Assembly: GCA_029248845.1 (NCBI GenBank)
Contig: JAQWIO010000033.1
Span: 1 to 6,027, forward strand
DNA from: Polaribacter sp.
GTDB taxonomy: Bacteria; Bacteroidota; Bacteroidia; Flavobacteriales; Flavobacteriaceae
DNA length: 6,027 nt
Reading direction: 5' to 3'
Both the position numbers and the translations under genes were made by a program. The stretch's first letter is position 1, and each line of letters begins with the position of its first letter. Below, piece after piece: positions 4,379 to 6,027 of the stretch. Below the pieces are notes generated by a model. The model ran no database searches. It was not told the origin of the DNA and saw only the letters and a list, made by a program, of their open reading frames with translations.

Positions 4379-6027
4379 ATGAGTATTCAAATTTGGACGT
4401 GGATTTTAGTAGGAATCACTTTTGCACTATATATCGGGATTGCAATTTGGTCTAGAGCAGGATCAACCAAAGAATTTTATGTTGCTGGTGGGGGTGTTTC
4501 TCCTTTAGCGAACGGATTAGCGACTGCAGCAGATTGGATGTCAGCAGCCTCATTTATTTCTATGGCAGGATTAATTTCTTTTAATGGTTATGATGGTTCA
4601 GTATATTTAATGGGCTGGACAGGAGGCTATGTGTTACTCGCTTTATTGTTAGCACCCTATTTAAGGAAATTTGGTAAATTCACTGTTACAGATTTTATAG
4701 GAGATCGTTATTATTCTAATGTAGCCAGAAGTGTAGCCGTATTTTGTGCACTGCTAGTTTCATTTACATATGTAGCCGGACAAATGCGAGGTGTTGGGCT
4801 GGTCTTTTCCCGTTTTTTAGAAGTGGATATCAATACAGGTGTAATTATCGGGATGATCATCGTATTATTTTACGCGGTTTTAGGAGGTATGAAAGGGATT
4901 ACTTACACTCAAGTTGCCCAATATTGTGTATTGATTTTTGCGTTTATGGTACCTGCAATATTCATCTCTATTCAAATGACTGGAAATCCAATACCACAAT
5001 TAGGTTTTGGTGGAGCAGATGAAAATGGAGTGTATTTATTAGATAAGTTAGACGGCTTACACAGAGAGTTAGGTTTTGCAGAATACACTTCTGGGAGTAA
5101 AACTACTTTAGATGTTTTTTTAATTACTGCTGCTTTAATGTTCGGAACAGCTGGTTTGCCTCACGTAATTGTTCGCTTTTTTACTGTTAAGAAAGTTTCC
5201 GACGCCCGTAAATCCGCAGGTTGGGCTTTATTATTAATAGCTATTTTATACACAACGGCACCCGCAATTTCGTTATTTTCTAGAACTAATTTAATTGAAA
5301 CGGTGAGTAATAAATCTTATGAAAAATTACCGGAATGGTTTAATAATTGGGAAAAAACAGGATTGATACAATTTGATGATAAAAATAAGGATGGAAAAGT
5401 ACAATATGTTGCAGATGCTGCAAAAAATGAATTAATTGTAGATAAAGATATTATGGTGTTGGCAAATCCTGAAATTGCCGGTTTACCAAATTGGGTAATT
5501 GCTTTGGTTGCAGCAGGTGCTCTAGCAGCAGCACTATCTACAGCAGCGGGATTGCTATTGGTAATTTCTGCATCCGTATCGCACGATTTAGTTAAGAAAA
5601 TGATCAATCCAAATATCACAGAAAAAGGCGAATTGATTGCAGCAAGATTGTCTGCAGTTGTTGCTGTTTGTGTGGCTGGTTATTTTGGGATTCATCCACC
5701 AGATTTTGTCGCTGCCACAGTAGCCTTGGCTTTTGGTTTGGCCGCAGCTTCTTTTTTTCCAGCAATCATTTTAGGTATTTTTGACAAAAGAATGAACAAA
5801 GAAGGCGCAATTTTAGGAATGATTGTCGGAATTTTAGTAATGCTTTTTTACATGATGAAATTCAAATTCGATTGGTTTGGAGGGGGATCAAAAGAAGATT
5901 GGTGGTTTGGTATATCACCAGAAGGTTTTGGAACAATCGCTATGACAATTAATTTTATAATTTCAATTATTATTTCTAGATTTACACCAAGTCCACCAAA
6001 TGATGTGCAAGAAATCGTTGAAAATAT
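4379..6027 (+). CDS. Sodium:solute symporter, VC_2705 family (large subunit), 3' end beyond the window
   Basis: The frame is open from ATG 4379 to the window end, 549 codons, which covers most of a protein of this family. It has the LeuT-type fold of the SSS family. The first membrane segment (6-24) is followed by FYVAGGGVSPLANGLATAAD (33-52) and WMSAASFISMAGLI. Then come QMRGVGLVFSRFLEVD near 136-151, GTAGLPHVIVRFFTV near 258-272, and AAGALAAALSTAAGLLLVIS near 378-397. In the last stretch the Ser/Thr pair of ALSTA corresponds to the Na+ site of SSS proteins. A polar segment between membrane helices (about 325-360) holds DDKNKDGKVQY (333-343), an EF-hand-like Asp/Asn pattern. Relatives are annotated as acetate or other short organic-acid transporters driven by Na+, often near acetyl-CoA synthetase genes; the substrate here is inferred. 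The preceding DUF4212 gene is its partner. The C-terminus after about residue 549 is not visible. Confidence 0.93.
   Translation, partial: MSIQIWTWILVGITFALYIGIAIWSRAGSTKEFYVAGGGVSPLANGLATAADWMSAASFISMAGLISFNGYDGSVYLMGWTGGYVLLALLLAPYLRKFGKFTVTDFIGDRYYSNVARSVAVFCALLVSFTYVAGQMRGVGLVFSRFLEVDINTGVIIGMIIVLFYAVLGGMKGITYTQVAQYCVLIFAFMVPAIFISIQMTGNPIPQLGFGGADENGVYLLDKLDGLHRELGFAEYTSGSKTTLDVFLITAALMFGTAGLPHVIVRFFTVKKVSDARKSAGWALLLIAILYTTAPAISLFSRTNLIETVSNKSYEKLPEWFNNWEKTGLIQFDDKNKDGKVQYVADAAKNELIVDKDIMVLANPEIAGLPNWVIALVAAGALAAALSTAAGLLLVISASVSHDLVKKMINPNITEKGELIAARLSAVVAVCVAGYFGIHPPDFVAATVALAFGLAAASFFPAIILGIFDKRMNKEGAILGMIVGILVMLFYMMKFKFDWFGGGSKEDWWFGISPEGFGTIAMTINFIISIIISRFTPSPPNDVQEIVEN

Noticed and set aside
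5317..5619. Minus-strand ORF inside the symporter gene
   Set aside because: It is the antisense of strongly conserved symporter sequence, including the ALSTA motif; no independent support.

Overview
The window looks like a piece of an AT-rich Bacteroidetes chromosome, most likely a (marine) Flavobacteriaceae. The grounds are the RHS core consensus (NYYPFGL, YDASLGRWMNIDPLAEQMRRHSPYNYAFNN, split here only by memory of the family), the absence of Shine-Dalgarno sites before most starts, promoter boxes of the TAnnTTTG type, and the pairing of a DUF4212 small subunit with a VC_2705-type sodium:solute symporter. No genus can be named from the sequence alone.

Left part (1-1648) is a polymorphic-toxin region. 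An open frame from the window edge stops at 131. At that same base the conserved end of an RHS core begins, without a start codon, and runs into an unrecognised C-terminal domain ending at 1060. Three bases later begins a 194-residue lipoprotein, the natural candidate for its immunity protein. This is the layout of a displaced (orphan) RHS tip plus immunity gene behind another cassette.

Middle part (1649-2382, 734 bases) has no intact gene. It holds four copies of a 17-bp repeat (three direct, one inverted) and three copies of a 33-bp repeat that folds into a 9-bp hairpin. A related hairpin lies on the other strand and shows compensating base changes. There are also three terminator-like hairpins, a tandem array of units of about 130 bp, and the stump of a second RHS tip (1815-1970) cut off exactly where a repeat copy starts. 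It reads as a graveyard of RHS cassettes with repeats at the joints.

Right part is ordinary chromosome. Two membrane-protein genes are on the minus strand: a TauE/SafE-type exporter (4022-3255) followed by a TerC-family protein (3180-2383). Divergent from them are a DUF4212 small subunit (4109-4366) and, 12 bases on, a sodium:solute symporter that runs out of the window at 6027. The last two are expected to act together as one Na+-coupled organic-acid (probably acetate-like) uptake system. The exporter's best promoter candidate overlaps the 5' end of the DUF4212 gene.
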